Position numbers and translations under genes: made by a program. Positions 33,913 through 41,022 of a stretch of 41,022 nt of DNA are shown here, one piece after another. The notes beneath the pieces are model-generated. The model searched no databases. It was not told the DNA's origin and worked only from the letters and a program-made list of their open reading frames with translations. Position 1 is the first letter of the stretch. Every line of letters starts with the position of its first letter. Source of the stretch: SYFY01 sp031385325. Lineage in GTDB: Bacteria; Pseudomonadota; Gammaproteobacteria; Pseudomonadales; Azotimanducaceae. The DNA lies in assembly GCA_031385325.1 (NCBI GenBank), contig JANNBJ010000113.1:1-41022 (forward strand). The letters are read 5' to 3'.

Positions 33913-36716
33913 AAACGAGCGTGATCGACGTACGCGACATGCTGTCGGTGCTCAGCGTGCTGGGCGTCGAAGATCGCATCGGCGAGGTGCCGGGTGTCGA
34001 AAGCGTCACCGTCAACCATGCAGCGGCAACGGCTACCGTGCGCTATGACGAAACACGGCTGCACGTGGGCGATATCAAGTCGGATGTGCGGCAACGCGGC
34101 TACGCGGTAGCGCATGAGCCGACGCCCGAGCCCGGTGTCGAGTCGGAGCCTGCGGCGCCGGCATCGCAATCCGCGGTGCGCTTACCCGAGAAGGGCACGG
34201 AGAACGCAGCGCTGACCAAGACTGCGAAGGACGCTGCGCCGGTAACGCCGGCGGCTGCCAGCCTGCCACAGGACGCCGGCTCTGACGTGTTGCCCGAGGC
34301 CATTGCTGCTTCTGCGGCGCCCGTGAGCGAAGCCGTTTCGCCTGAGGCCACCGGGGTCGCCGGCTCCGATGGCGACGCACCTGGCCCCATCGAGAAGGCA
34401 ACTGCCTGGGTGAGAGAAGCCTTGACGGGTGACGACAAGGACAAACCGGAAGTGCCCGCTACATCGTCCGAAGTCGAGCCGCCCTCCAAAACATCAGCCC
34501 CGTCGGCTGCTGCGACCAATCCTGCCGCAGGTCACGCAGGTCACGCAGGCCACGGCGACCATGCTGCACCGAACACAACATCCGGTGCAGCCCCCGCGAT
34601 GGCGGCCGACATGGCACATGAAATGGGTCACGGCGGCGGTGACATGGGCGCGATGGTGCGCGACATGCGCAACCGCTTCTGGATCTGCCTGGCTTTCACG
34701 CTACCAATCTTTGTCTATGCCCCGATGGGCGGCATGTGGCCGGCGCCAGAGCCGCCGTTTGGGTTGGACCTCAACCTCTGGCTGTTCTTCTTCGCCAGCG
34801 CGGCCATCCTGTATCCGAGCTGGCCCTTTTTCGTATCGGCCTGGCGCGCGCTCAAGAAAGGCACCCCGGGCATGGCCGCGCTGATCGTGCTGAGCGTCGG
34901 CACCGGCTATCTGTTCAGCGTCGGCACCACGTTCTTTTTCAAGGGCGAGGGGCAATTCTTCGAGGCCGTCGCCGTGCTGCTGGTGTTCATTTTGCTGGGG
35001 CACTGGCTGGAGATGCGCGCGCGTGCCGGTGCGTCATCGGCAATCAAGGCGCTGATGAACCTCACGCCGTCGACGGCCAACGTCATCCGCAACGGCACCG
35101 AGGTCGAAGTGCCGACCGCCGAGGTGCTGGCTGGCGAGATCGTCGTCATCCGGCCGGGCAACAAGATTCCGGTCGACGGCACCATCGAAACCGGTGAATC
35201 GCTGGTCGACGAATCGATGCTGACCGGCGAGTCGATGCCCGTGCAGAAAGGACCCGGCGCCACCGTCGTGGGCGCTAGCATCAACAAGAGCAGCAGTTTC
35301 CGCTACAAGGCCACCAAGGTCGGCGCCGACTCCGCGCTAGCGCAAATCGTCAAGCTGGTTCAAGAAGCACAGAACTCCAAGGCGCCAGCGCAACTACTGG
35401 CTGACAAGGCCGCGCAATGGCTGGTGATTGCCGCCATTGCTATTGGTCTGACCACTTTTTCAGTGTGGTTCTGGGTTATCGGCGAGCCTTTGCTGTTCTC
35501 CGTGACGCTCACCATTACCGTTTTCGTGATCGCCTGCCCGGATGCGTTGGGGCTGGCCACACCGATGGCCGTGATGGTGAGTACAGGGCTTGGTGCCGCC
35601 AACGGCATCCTTTTCAAGAATGCCTCGGCGCTGGAAGACGCGACCAAGCTCGACGTCATCATCTTCGACAAGACCGGCACGCTCACCGTCGGCCAGCCGG
35701 AGGTCGTTGAGGTAATCACGGCGGAAGGTGTCACCGAGGACGTACTGTTGTCCGCTGCCGCCGCCGTGGAGCAGGGCTCGGACCACCCGCTGGCGCAGGC
35801 CATCGTGCGCCGTGCATCCAGCCTCAGCATCGTGGCACCGACCGGCTTTGAGAGCCTCGACGGCATGGGCGCTCGCGCTGAAACCGCCGGTGGCACGGTC
35901 TATCTGGGCAATCGGCTGCTGATGGACACCCAAAAGCTCGCGCTCGGCCCGCTGGAGGCGCAGGCCAAGCGCCTGCAGGGCGACGGCCGCACGGTGGTGC
36001 ATGTGGCGCAGGCGGGCAGCGTCATTGGTCTGATTGCCATTGCCGACGCCATTCGGCCAACGTCCAAGGCGGCGGTGGCCAGGTTGCGCGAACGCAAGAT
36101 CGAAGTGGTGATGCTGACTGGCGACAACCTGGCCACGGCCACGCGCATCGCGGCCGATCTGGGCATCGACAAGGTGTTGGCCGACGTGCTGCCCGCCCAG
36201 AAGGCCGAGAAGGTGAAGGCGCTACAGGCCACCGGCAAGAAGGTCGGCATGGTGGGCGATGGCGTCAACGACGCGCCGGCGCTGACCCAGGCCAACGTGG
36301 GCTTTGCCATCGGTGCCGGCACCGACGTGGCAATGGAAAGCGCTGATGTGGTGCTGATGAAAAGTGACCCCTACGACATCGTCGGCGCCATCGAATTGTC
36401 GCGCGCAACGGTGCGCAAGATGCATCAGAACCTGTGGTGGGCGGTGGGCTACAACACGATTGCGTTTCCGCTCGCGGCTGGCGTTTTGTACCCGTTCGTG
36501 TTGAGCCCGGAAGTCGCGGCGATTTCCATGTCGGGTAGTACGTTGATCGTTGCGCTCAACGCGCTGATGCTCAAGCGCACCAAGCTGGCGGGGATCCGAC
36601 AGCCGGGCAAGACAGCAGGTGGCGAGAGGCCCGCCGTGGCAGTCAAGCCAACGGCAAATGCGGAGCCTTCCACCACAGCACACTCGCCGCCCGCAAAGAA
36701 GGCAGCTGCCGCGTGA
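33909..36716 (+). CDS. Heavy-metal P1B-type ATPase with CPD instead of CPC and HMA-like domain without CxxC
   Basis: 935 residues. Residues 1-64 are an HMA-like fold with no CxxC. Residues 65-205 form an Ala/Pro-rich linker, then a His/Met patch (GHAGHAGHGDHAA, MAADMAHEMGHGGGDMGAMVRDM, about 208-253). The pump core is intact: TGES, DKTGT with D587, SDHPLA, GDGVNDAPAL. The membrane motif reads ACPDALGLATP with C543-P544-D545, where copper pumps have CPC. Helix 7 has YN (GYNTIAF) and helix 8 MSGST in place of MxxSS. The changed ligand suggests a different ion or oxidation state. The next gene is 6 nt away and encodes an aldolase. Confidence 0.88.
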   Translation: MKTSVIDVRDMLSVLSVLGVEDRIGEVPGVESVTVNHAAATATVRYDETRLHVGDIKSDVRQRGYAVAHEPTPEPGVESEPAAPASQSAVRLPEKGTENAALTKTAKDAAPVTPAAASLPQDAGSDVLPEAIAASAAPVSEAVSPEATGVAGSDGDAPGPIEKATAWVREALTGDDKDKPEVPATSSEVEPPSKTSAPSAAATNPAAGHAGHAGHGDHAAPNTTSGAAPAMAADMAHEMGHGGGDMGAMVRDMRNRFWICLAFTLPIFVYAPMGGMWPAPEPPFGLDLNLWLFFFASAAILYPSWPFFVSAWRALKKGTPGMAALIVLSVGTGYLFSVGTTFFFKGEGQFFEAVAVLLVFILLGHWLEMRARAGASSAIKALMNLTPSTANVIRNGTEVEVPTAEVLAGEIVVIRPGNKIPVDGTIETGESLVDESMLTGESMPVQKGPGATVVGASINKSSSFRYKATKVGADSALAQIVKLVQEAQNSKAPAQLLADKAAQWLVIAAIAIGLTTFSVWFWVIGEPLLFSVTLTITVFVIACPDALGLATPMAVMVSTGLGAANGILFKNASALEDATKLDVIIFDKTGTLTVGQPEVVEVITAEGVTEDVLLSAAAAVEQGSDHPLAQAIVRRASSLSIVAPTGFESLDGMGARAETAGGTVYLGNRLLMDTQKLALGPLEAQAKRLQGDGRTVVHVAQAGSVIGLIAIADAIRPTSKAAVARLRERKIEVVMLTGDNLATATRIAADLGIDKVLADVLPAQKAEKVKALQATGKKVGMVGDGVNDAPALTQANVGFAIGAGTDVAMESADVVLMKSDPYDIVGAIELSRATVRKMHQNLWWAVGYNTIAFPLAAGVLYPFVLSPEVAAISMSGSTLIVALNALMLKRTKLAGIRQPGKTAGGERPAVAVKPTANAEPSTTAHSPPAKKAAAA

Positions 36717-36722
36717 GGGGTC

Positions 36723-37826
36723 ATGACCGGGTGTGCACCTGATAGAACCATGAAGGAAACCATGAAGGCCGATAACGACCTGATGCAGACGACAGTCGAT
36801 TCGCTGGTCCAGGCCGGCAAGGGCATCCTCGCTGCCGATGAAAGCGGCGCGACAATCGCGCAGCGGTTCAAGTCGGTCGGCGTCGAGGCGACGGAGGAGA
36901 ACCGGCGGGTCTACCGCAGCCTGCTACTGGCGACGCCCGGCCTGAGCGCGTTCATCAGCGGCGTCATACTGTATGAGGAAACGCTGTTCCAGCGGGCCGA
37001 CGACGGCACGCCACTGCCCGAATTGGCCATGCGCTTGGGGATCGTGCCCGGTATCAAGGTCGATGTCGGCAAGATCGCGCTTGCACATGCGCCGGGTGAC
37101 GAGATCACGCAGGGGCTCGACGGGCTGCCGAAACGCCTGGCCGGTTACCAGCAGCAAGGCGCACGTTTCGCGAAGTGGCGTGCGGTCTATCACGTCTCCG
37201 ACACGCTGCCCAGCCGACTCGCGATCGAGGCCAACGCGGACATGCTGGCCTGTTACGCGGCGATCTGCCAGGACCAGGGCGTCGTGCCGATCGTTGAGCC
37301 CGAGGTGCTGATGGAAGGCGCTCACAGCATCGAACGATGTGCCGAGGTGACCGAGGGTGTTCTGTACGAAGTCTTCCAGGCGCTGCATCGACACCGGGTG
37401 GCGCTTGAGCACATGCTGCTCAAGCCGAGCATGGTGATTGCCGGCAAAGAGCATGCGCAACCGGCCCAGATCGCCGAAGTCGCCGCTCGGACGATACGCG
37501 TGCTGCGACAAACCGCGCCTGCGGCCGTGCCCGGGATCTTCTTCCTGTCTGGCGGACAAACGCCCCTCCAGGCGACCGTCCATCTGAACGCGATCAACCG
37601 GCTTGGGCCACAACCCTGGACTTTGAGCTTTTCGTACGGACGCGCACTTCAGGAGCCCGCTCTGCAGGCCTGGAAGGGGCAAGCGGTCAATACGTGCAGC
37701 GCTCAAGCGGTGTTGTTCGAACGTGCACGACTGAACAGCGCGGCGCGCGAAGGAAGATACGAGACCACAATGGAGGGCGCCGGTCGGCAGCCCGCCTCAA
37801 CCCATACGCGAGATCCCCATGCCTGA
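36723..37826 (+). CDS. Class I fructose-bisphosphate aldolase
   Basis: Cleaves fructose 1,6-bisphosphate to dihydroxyacetone phosphate and glyceraldehyde 3-phosphate through a Schiff base. 367 residues. Active-site lysines are visible: KWRAVYHVSDTLPS (K151) and MLLKPSMVIAGKEH (K234, Schiff base), with the catalytic Glu in IVEPEVLMEG and the phosphate loop FLSGGQTPLQATVHLNAIN. AADESGATIAQRF opens the family pattern. ATG 36723 has GAGGGG before it; ATG 36750 or 36762 are alternatives. It sits 6 nt behind the CPD-ATPase gene, so the pair is probably co-transcribed, an unusual neighbour for a metal pump. Confidence 0.95.
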   Translation: MTGCAPDRTMKETMKADNDLMQTTVDSLVQAGKGILAADESGATIAQRFKSVGVEATEENRRVYRSLLLATPGLSAFISGVILYEETLFQRADDGTPLPELAMRLGIVPGIKVDVGKIALAHAPGDEITQGLDGLPKRLAGYQQQGARFAKWRAVYHVSDTLPSRLAIEANADMLACYAAICQDQGVVPIVEPEVLMEGAHSIERCAEVTEGVLYEVFQALHRHRVALEHMLLKPSMVIAGKEHAQPAQIAEVAARTIRVLRQTAPAAVPGIFFLSGGQTPLQATVHLNAINRLGPQPWTLSFSYGRALQEPALQAWKGQAVNTCSAQAVLFERARLNSAAREGRYETTMEGAGRQPASTHTRDPHA

Positions 37827-38196
37827 TCGAGAGACGGTTATCCAGGAGAGTGCCTACCTGCAAAAAATGGCGCTGTCGAGGTGGGAGGACGAAGGCGGCG
37901 CGGGGCGCGGCCATTTCGACTCTGCCTCTGATCTGGACCCGGCGCGGTCCCACGCCTCGCCGCTGAGAAATGCCGAACTGGTGCAGCTTCAGATTCGCGT
38001 GATCGCCTTGGAGAACCTGGTGATCACGCTGCTCACCGACGCATCCGATCTTCAACTCGACCTGGCTCGTGCCATGGCTGCTTATATCTCGCCGAGGCCA
38101 GGGTTCACCCCCCATCGTTTGACGGTCCATGCAGCGGCGGAGATGCTCCATCTGATAGAGCGCGCCGGTCATTTCAAGAACATGCCTCTTGTGTGA
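37819..38196 (+). CDS. Hypothetical protein downstream of the aldolase gene
   Basis: 125 residues; the start overlaps the aldolase gene by 8 nt, so translation is coupled. The N-terminus is charged (RETVIQESAYLQKMALSRWEDEGG). The C-terminal half is helical (LVQLQIRVIALENLVITLL, LDLARAMAAYISPRPGF, HAAAEMLHLIERAGHF). It lacks a signal peptide and any motif I recognise. It may form part of the ATPase/aldolase transcript. Function unknown. Confidence 0.6.
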   Translation: MPDRETVIQESAYLQKMALSRWEDEGGAGRGHFDSASDLDPARSHASPLRNAELVQLQIRVIALENLVITLLTDASDLQLDLARAMAAYISPRPGFTPHRLTVHAAAEMLHLIERAGHFKNMPLV

Positions 38197-38459
38197 TTGC
38201 GCCGTCGGCATAGCGCCTTGCCCATTCGTGCCGGTTCTACGTTGACCATCATGGAGTTGCACCTGTTTGGCCGCGGGAGCCATCGCGGTCCACCGGCAAG
38301 GTAAAGGCTTCCATGAACGGAGTACGGACAGGGACAAGACGGGACCAGTTCGGCACAAACACTGAAAGACTGACCAAATTGCTTGATGGAATAGATTGAG
38401 AGCGCGGCTCCGCAGTGCATGTGCAAAAAACTAGCCGTAAGGCTCGAGGGAACAAGGAC

Positions 38460-38732
38460 ATGTTGAACATCAAGGTCGTAAGCGCGTCGCTCGCAATCTT
38501 TGCCGCCAGCAGCTTCGTGTTATGCGTGATAGTTGGTCTGGTCGTGCCGGCTAACCTGCACATGACTGCATTCCTGGAGATGGTCTTGCCGGGATTCGAG
38601 TGGCTCACATTGCAAGGTTTCTGTCTGGGTTTGATCGAGAGCTTTCTCTACGGAATCTATGTCGGGCTTGTGTTCGTGCCGAGCTACAACTTTTTCTTTC
38701 GTCGATGGGTGGTGCCGGGTAGGCAGTCATGA
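38460..38732 (+). CDS. DUF5676-like small membrane protein
   Basis: The ATG at 38460 is preceded by GAGGGAACAAGG, better than the in-frame ATG at 38415. 90 residues with two helices: VVSASLAIFAASSFVLCVIVGLV and LTLQGFCLGLIESFLYGIYVGLVF. It has the DUF5676 signature VPANLHMTAFLEMVLPGFEWLT and the ending PSYNFFFRRWV. The family is common near copper and mercury resistance genes; its role is unknown. The stop overlaps the MFS gene start by ATGA (38729-38732). Confidence 0.8.
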   Translation: MLNIKVVSASLAIFAASSFVLCVIVGLVVPANLHMTAFLEMVLPGFEWLTLQGFCLGLIESFLYGIYVGLVFVPSYNFFFRRWVVPGRQS

Positions 38733-40051
38733 AGTCAGCCGGCGCCGCGGGCTGGACGGGAGAGGTCGCCGAACCCGCCGGACTGCAGCCGGTACAATTG
38801 GCGTGGCTGGCGGGATCGATTTTTATAGTCTCCGCCGGCTACGGAGCGCTCTTACCTGTTCTGCCGGGTTGGCTGGCATCGATGATGACTGGTGCCGGCG
38901 CCGGTGAAATCGGGCGTCACGTCGGTTTTCTCAGCGGTGTGTACGCGGCTGGTGTGTTGGTGGGCGCACCGCTTTGGGGAATTCTCTCGGATCGTGTCGG
39001 TCGCAGTCGAATTCTTTTTATCGGGCTGGTGGGATATGTCGTGTGCCTGTTGCTGATGTCGGTTCCAGCAATGGCGGGCTTGTGGAGCATCTATGTTCTT
39101 CGAGGCGCCACCGGCTTTTTCGTAGCTGCAGTGGTTCCTGTCGTTGCAGCACTGGTAGCAGCGCACACACCACGGGCGAAGCGGGCGAGACGTTTTGCGT
39201 GGCTGAGCGCCATGTCGCTGCTTGGTTTCCTGTTTGGCCCCGCGCTGAGTACGGTGGCCAATGCCGTCGGACCGTGGGTGTCTGACGCTGAATTTTCTTC
39301 GGCATTGTCAGCCCGGATTGTGTTGATCCTGTCCGCCCTGCTCGGTGGATTGGCCATTCTGGGACTGATCGGAACTCTGCCAACTTCGCGTGAGACAGAC
39401 GCGTCAGTCCAGTCCAGGGACATCAAATCCGCACACGGGCACCCTGTGGCACTCTTCTGTTTGAGCGGGACAGTGATGTTTGTGTTGGCAGGATTCGAAA
39501 TTGGCATCGTGCTCATGGGGCAACCAGAATCTGGGCAATGGTCTCGAGAGGCGGCGATCATGCTGGCCGAGTGCAGTTTGGTCATGTTAGGCGTGAACGC
39601 GTTGCTTTTCGTTACATCGGCGCTAGAGAGGATTGCCGCGCGCACCTTGATGAGTGTGGGTCTGATTCTTGCGATGACCGGGTTGATCCTTCTGACTGCG
39701 GAAGGTGCTGATTCGATGATGTACCTGGGCGTCAGTCTGACCTCGGCGGGTACTGGCCTGGTACTACCGGTGATTGCCTATCTGGCCGCAGGTGCCCCAC
39801 AGCAGAAACTGGGCGTCGTCATGGGCGGCCTGGCGGCGTCGGCCGGCGTCGGACAAACCTTTGGCTCGGCTGCGGGTGGCTGGTTATTTGGCGCGCTGGA
39901 ACATGAGGGCTTTGGCTGGCTGTTGCTCCCGCTGGTAGTGATGCTCGGCGTCCTGTTTGGTCGGCCACGCTACTGGTCGGCTGGGAACGAGGAGTCATCG
40001 CGGTTCAACAAACAAACGGCCGAGCCTGCAGGCGGCAAGCAGATGGACTGA
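38729..40051 (+). CDS. MFS transporter, exporter-like
   Basis: 440 residues, twelve hydrophobic helices. Motif A after helix 2 is GILSDRVGRSRILFIG, typical of drug/H+ antiporters, and helix 4 has VLRGATGFFVAAVVPVVAALVA. Helix 5 motif C-like segment LSAMSLLGFLFGPALST supports an export type. The second half repeats the fold (MGGLAASAGVGQTFGSAAGGWLF). The substrate is unknown; a metal chelate or a toxic organic is possible. It is coupled to the DUF5676 gene and ends before a terminator. Confidence 0.85.
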   Translation: MKSAGAAGWTGEVAEPAGLQPVQLAWLAGSIFIVSAGYGALLPVLPGWLASMMTGAGAGEIGRHVGFLSGVYAAGVLVGAPLWGILSDRVGRSRILFIGLVGYVVCLLLMSVPAMAGLWSIYVLRGATGFFVAAVVPVVAALVAAHTPRAKRARRFAWLSAMSLLGFLFGPALSTVANAVGPWVSDAEFSSALSARIVLILSALLGGLAILGLIGTLPTSRETDASVQSRDIKSAHGHPVALFCLSGTVMFVLAGFEIGIVLMGQPESGQWSREAAIMLAECSLVMLGVNALLFVTSALERIAARTLMSVGLILAMTGLILLTAEGADSMMYLGVSLTSAGTGLVLPVIAYLAAGAPQQKLGVVMGGLAASAGVGQTFGSAAGGWLFGALEHEGFGWLLLPLVVMLGVLFGRPRYWSAGNEESSRFNKQTAEPAGGKQMD

Positions 40052-40101
40052 TCAATACCGAACATGGTGCGCGATGAATCCCCATCCGCCAGAGATGCGG
40101 G

Positions 40102-40126
40102 GCCCACTCCGATGGGCTGATTTTTT
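40102..40126 (+). terminator. Rho-independent terminator of the MFS operon
   Basis: GCCCA (40102-40106) pairs with TGGGC (40113-40117) across a 6-nt loop. TGA and six T residues (40121-40126) follow. It lies 50 nt behind the MFS stop on the same strand. Confidence 0.7.
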
Positions 40127-40454
40127 CAATGCTAACGAGACATCTGCGTTGCTCTCGATGAAACGACGCTATAAGCGATAAGCAAGCGCTTAGAGTTGGG
40201 ACTTGCCAACACGTCGGTTCCGGACACCTACCTGGGACAAGTGGTTTGGCCATTCAAGAAGATTGCAAGGCCGGAATGACTGGCATGGTGGAGCGACTCA
40301 GGTCGTAACGTGTTAGCCAGAGCCCGTTTGTCATTCGGTACGTGGCAGTACGATTTCGTCTCAGGTTCACCAGCTTGTTTCCGTTCCACCTTAGGCGATG
40401 CCCGACCCTGTTGTGGCATCCGCCGTGTCCTGACTGGAGTTCATGCTGACGGAA
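40127..40454. other. Intergenic stretch, nothing recognised
   Basis: About 330 nt between the MFS terminator and the CopK-like gene, which is transcribed toward it. No gene or repeat is seen. Confidence 0.5.
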
Positions 40455-40745
40455 TCACTCCGTCTTGCGAATGACGCCACCTTTGCCAGGAGGTCCGTAT
40501 GTCATCCAGATTACCTTGTTCTTCATCTTGACCAATCGTCCATCAGCGAGTTCCATCGCGACACCATTTTTCATCGCCTGACGATTACCGTGATGATCCA
40601 CCATTTTGCTGGTGCCATCGGATCGCAGATAGAGTGTTGAACCATCTTTCAATTCGAACTTTTCCTCGGTAGGTTCTGTTGTGTAACCAAGGGTTGAGGC
40701 AAAAACCAACCCTGCAAGAATTGCTCCGCCAAGTAGTTTCTTCAT
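40455..40745 (-). CDS. CopK-like periplasmic copper-binding protein
   Basis: The start at 40745 gives a clean signal peptide (MKKLLGGAILAGLVFASTLG); a longer reading from 40781 adds 12 residues. The mature part EEKFELKDGSTLYLRSDG, KMVDHHGN, VAMELADGRLVKMKNKVIW follows the CopK pattern of Cupriavidus metallidurans (a DGS strand, a K-M-rich loop, DG-x-x-(I/V)-x-M-K-x-x strand). CopK binds Cu(I) through Met residues. Here it lies on the minus strand, away from the copA/copB genes, and should act as a periplasmic copper buffer. The match is by motif only. Confidence 0.68.
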   Translation of the reverse strand: MKKLLGGAILAGLVFASTLGYTTEPTEEKFELKDGSTLYLRSDGTSKMVDHHGNRQAMKNGVAMELADGRLVKMKNKVIWMTYGPPGKGGVIRKTE

Positions 40746-40950
40746 CTCGACCGCGTTTGTTGAAAAGTGAGATGAGACCATAGGCTATGTTGTTCCCTAG
40801 AGTCACTACGTGGATGCCGCGACGCTTCCGTCGGAAAGTCACGATGCGGCGGTTATCGGCTCAACCCGACGAGTGTCTAGCACGGGAACACTCAGAACAC
40901 TGGCGACGACTATCAAATAGCAACAAATCAGCAGTATCGACTTGCTTGGA

Positions 40951-41022
40951 CGCAATCCGAAGAACCTCGTTTATGCGTTTGCCTGTAAAGCGGTTGGTGT
41001 GCGCATTGCTACCGAGTTGCGC
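40951..41022 (+). pseudogene. Degraded 3' piece of a copper P-type ATPase, continuing past the window
   Basis: The frame reads NPKNLVYAFACKAVGV and matches QNLAFAFAYNAVGV of helix 7 in the ATPase at 19447-21768. The nucleotide match is close: in a 47-base stretch (from AACCTCG to CATTGC) I count five mismatches with 21563 onward. The normal YN reads CK, so the copper ligand is lost. The preceding bases (from about 40932) match only in part and no ATPase sequence is seen before them. Confidence 0.6.

Noticed and set aside
1..41022. tRNA, rRNA, CRISPR arrays and integrase genes
   Set aside because: I looked for them, especially around 15200 and the window ends, and saw none; a covariance-model search would be needed to be certain for small RNAs.

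Overview
The window reads as a chromosomal segment of a proteobacterium, most likely a gammaproteobacterium. It has high G+C, ATGA/GTGA start-stop overlaps, CopA/CopB-type copper genes and an outer-membrane factor. Lineage is inferred from gene content only; no rRNA or tRNA is visible.

Positions 1-15200 look like ordinary backbone. They hold an ECF sigma factor (5' end outside the window) with an anti-sigma-like protein and a DUF4097 repeat protein; a double-domain CaiB/BaiF CoA-transferase with a small partner; an AlkC-type DNA glycosylase and phosphoglucomutase; a four-helix membrane protein; a phytanoyl-CoA dioxygenase family protein; a divergent pair (PNPOx-like protein and methyltransferase) sharing a perfect 8-bp inverted repeat; a small membrane protein; a J-domain protein; a GPH/MelB-type symporter; and an ASCH-like protein.

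From about 15300 to the end the window is a metal (copper) island. Block 1 (15314-21768) has a CopL-like secreted protein, a TolC-family protein, a short multicopper oxidase, a His-tailed cytochrome c and a CPC P1B-ATPase with YHS and heavy-metal-binding N-domains. Block 2 (22503-29571) has a 22% methionine secreted protein, then a tight five-gene run. That run encodes a membrane-anchored flavin reductase/2Fe-2S fusion, a membrane protein with two H-X13-H motifs placed as in ferric reductases and NADPH oxidases, a heptaheme cytochrome c, a CopA-type multicopper oxidase and CopB. Together these look like a transmembrane electron conduit from NAD(P)H to periplasmic copper proteins, the best candidate here for an undescribed system.

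Block 3 (29573-38196) mixes carbohydrate and metal genes: a broken 6-phosphogluconate dehydrogenase, a glucoamylase-family protein, a decayed Met-rich gene, a membrane protein, a duplicated HMA-like fold without CxxC, an unusual P1B-ATPase with CPD in place of CPC, and a class I fructose-bisphosphate aldolase. Block 4 has a DUF5676 membrane protein with an MFS exporter and terminator, a CopK-like protein, and at the very edge a degraded 3' piece of a copper ATPase. A roughly 105-bp intergenic element occurs twice in the island (22347-22451 and 32691-32791). The fragments and repeats indicate an island assembled by repeated acquisition and loss; no integrase or transposase gene is seen in the window.
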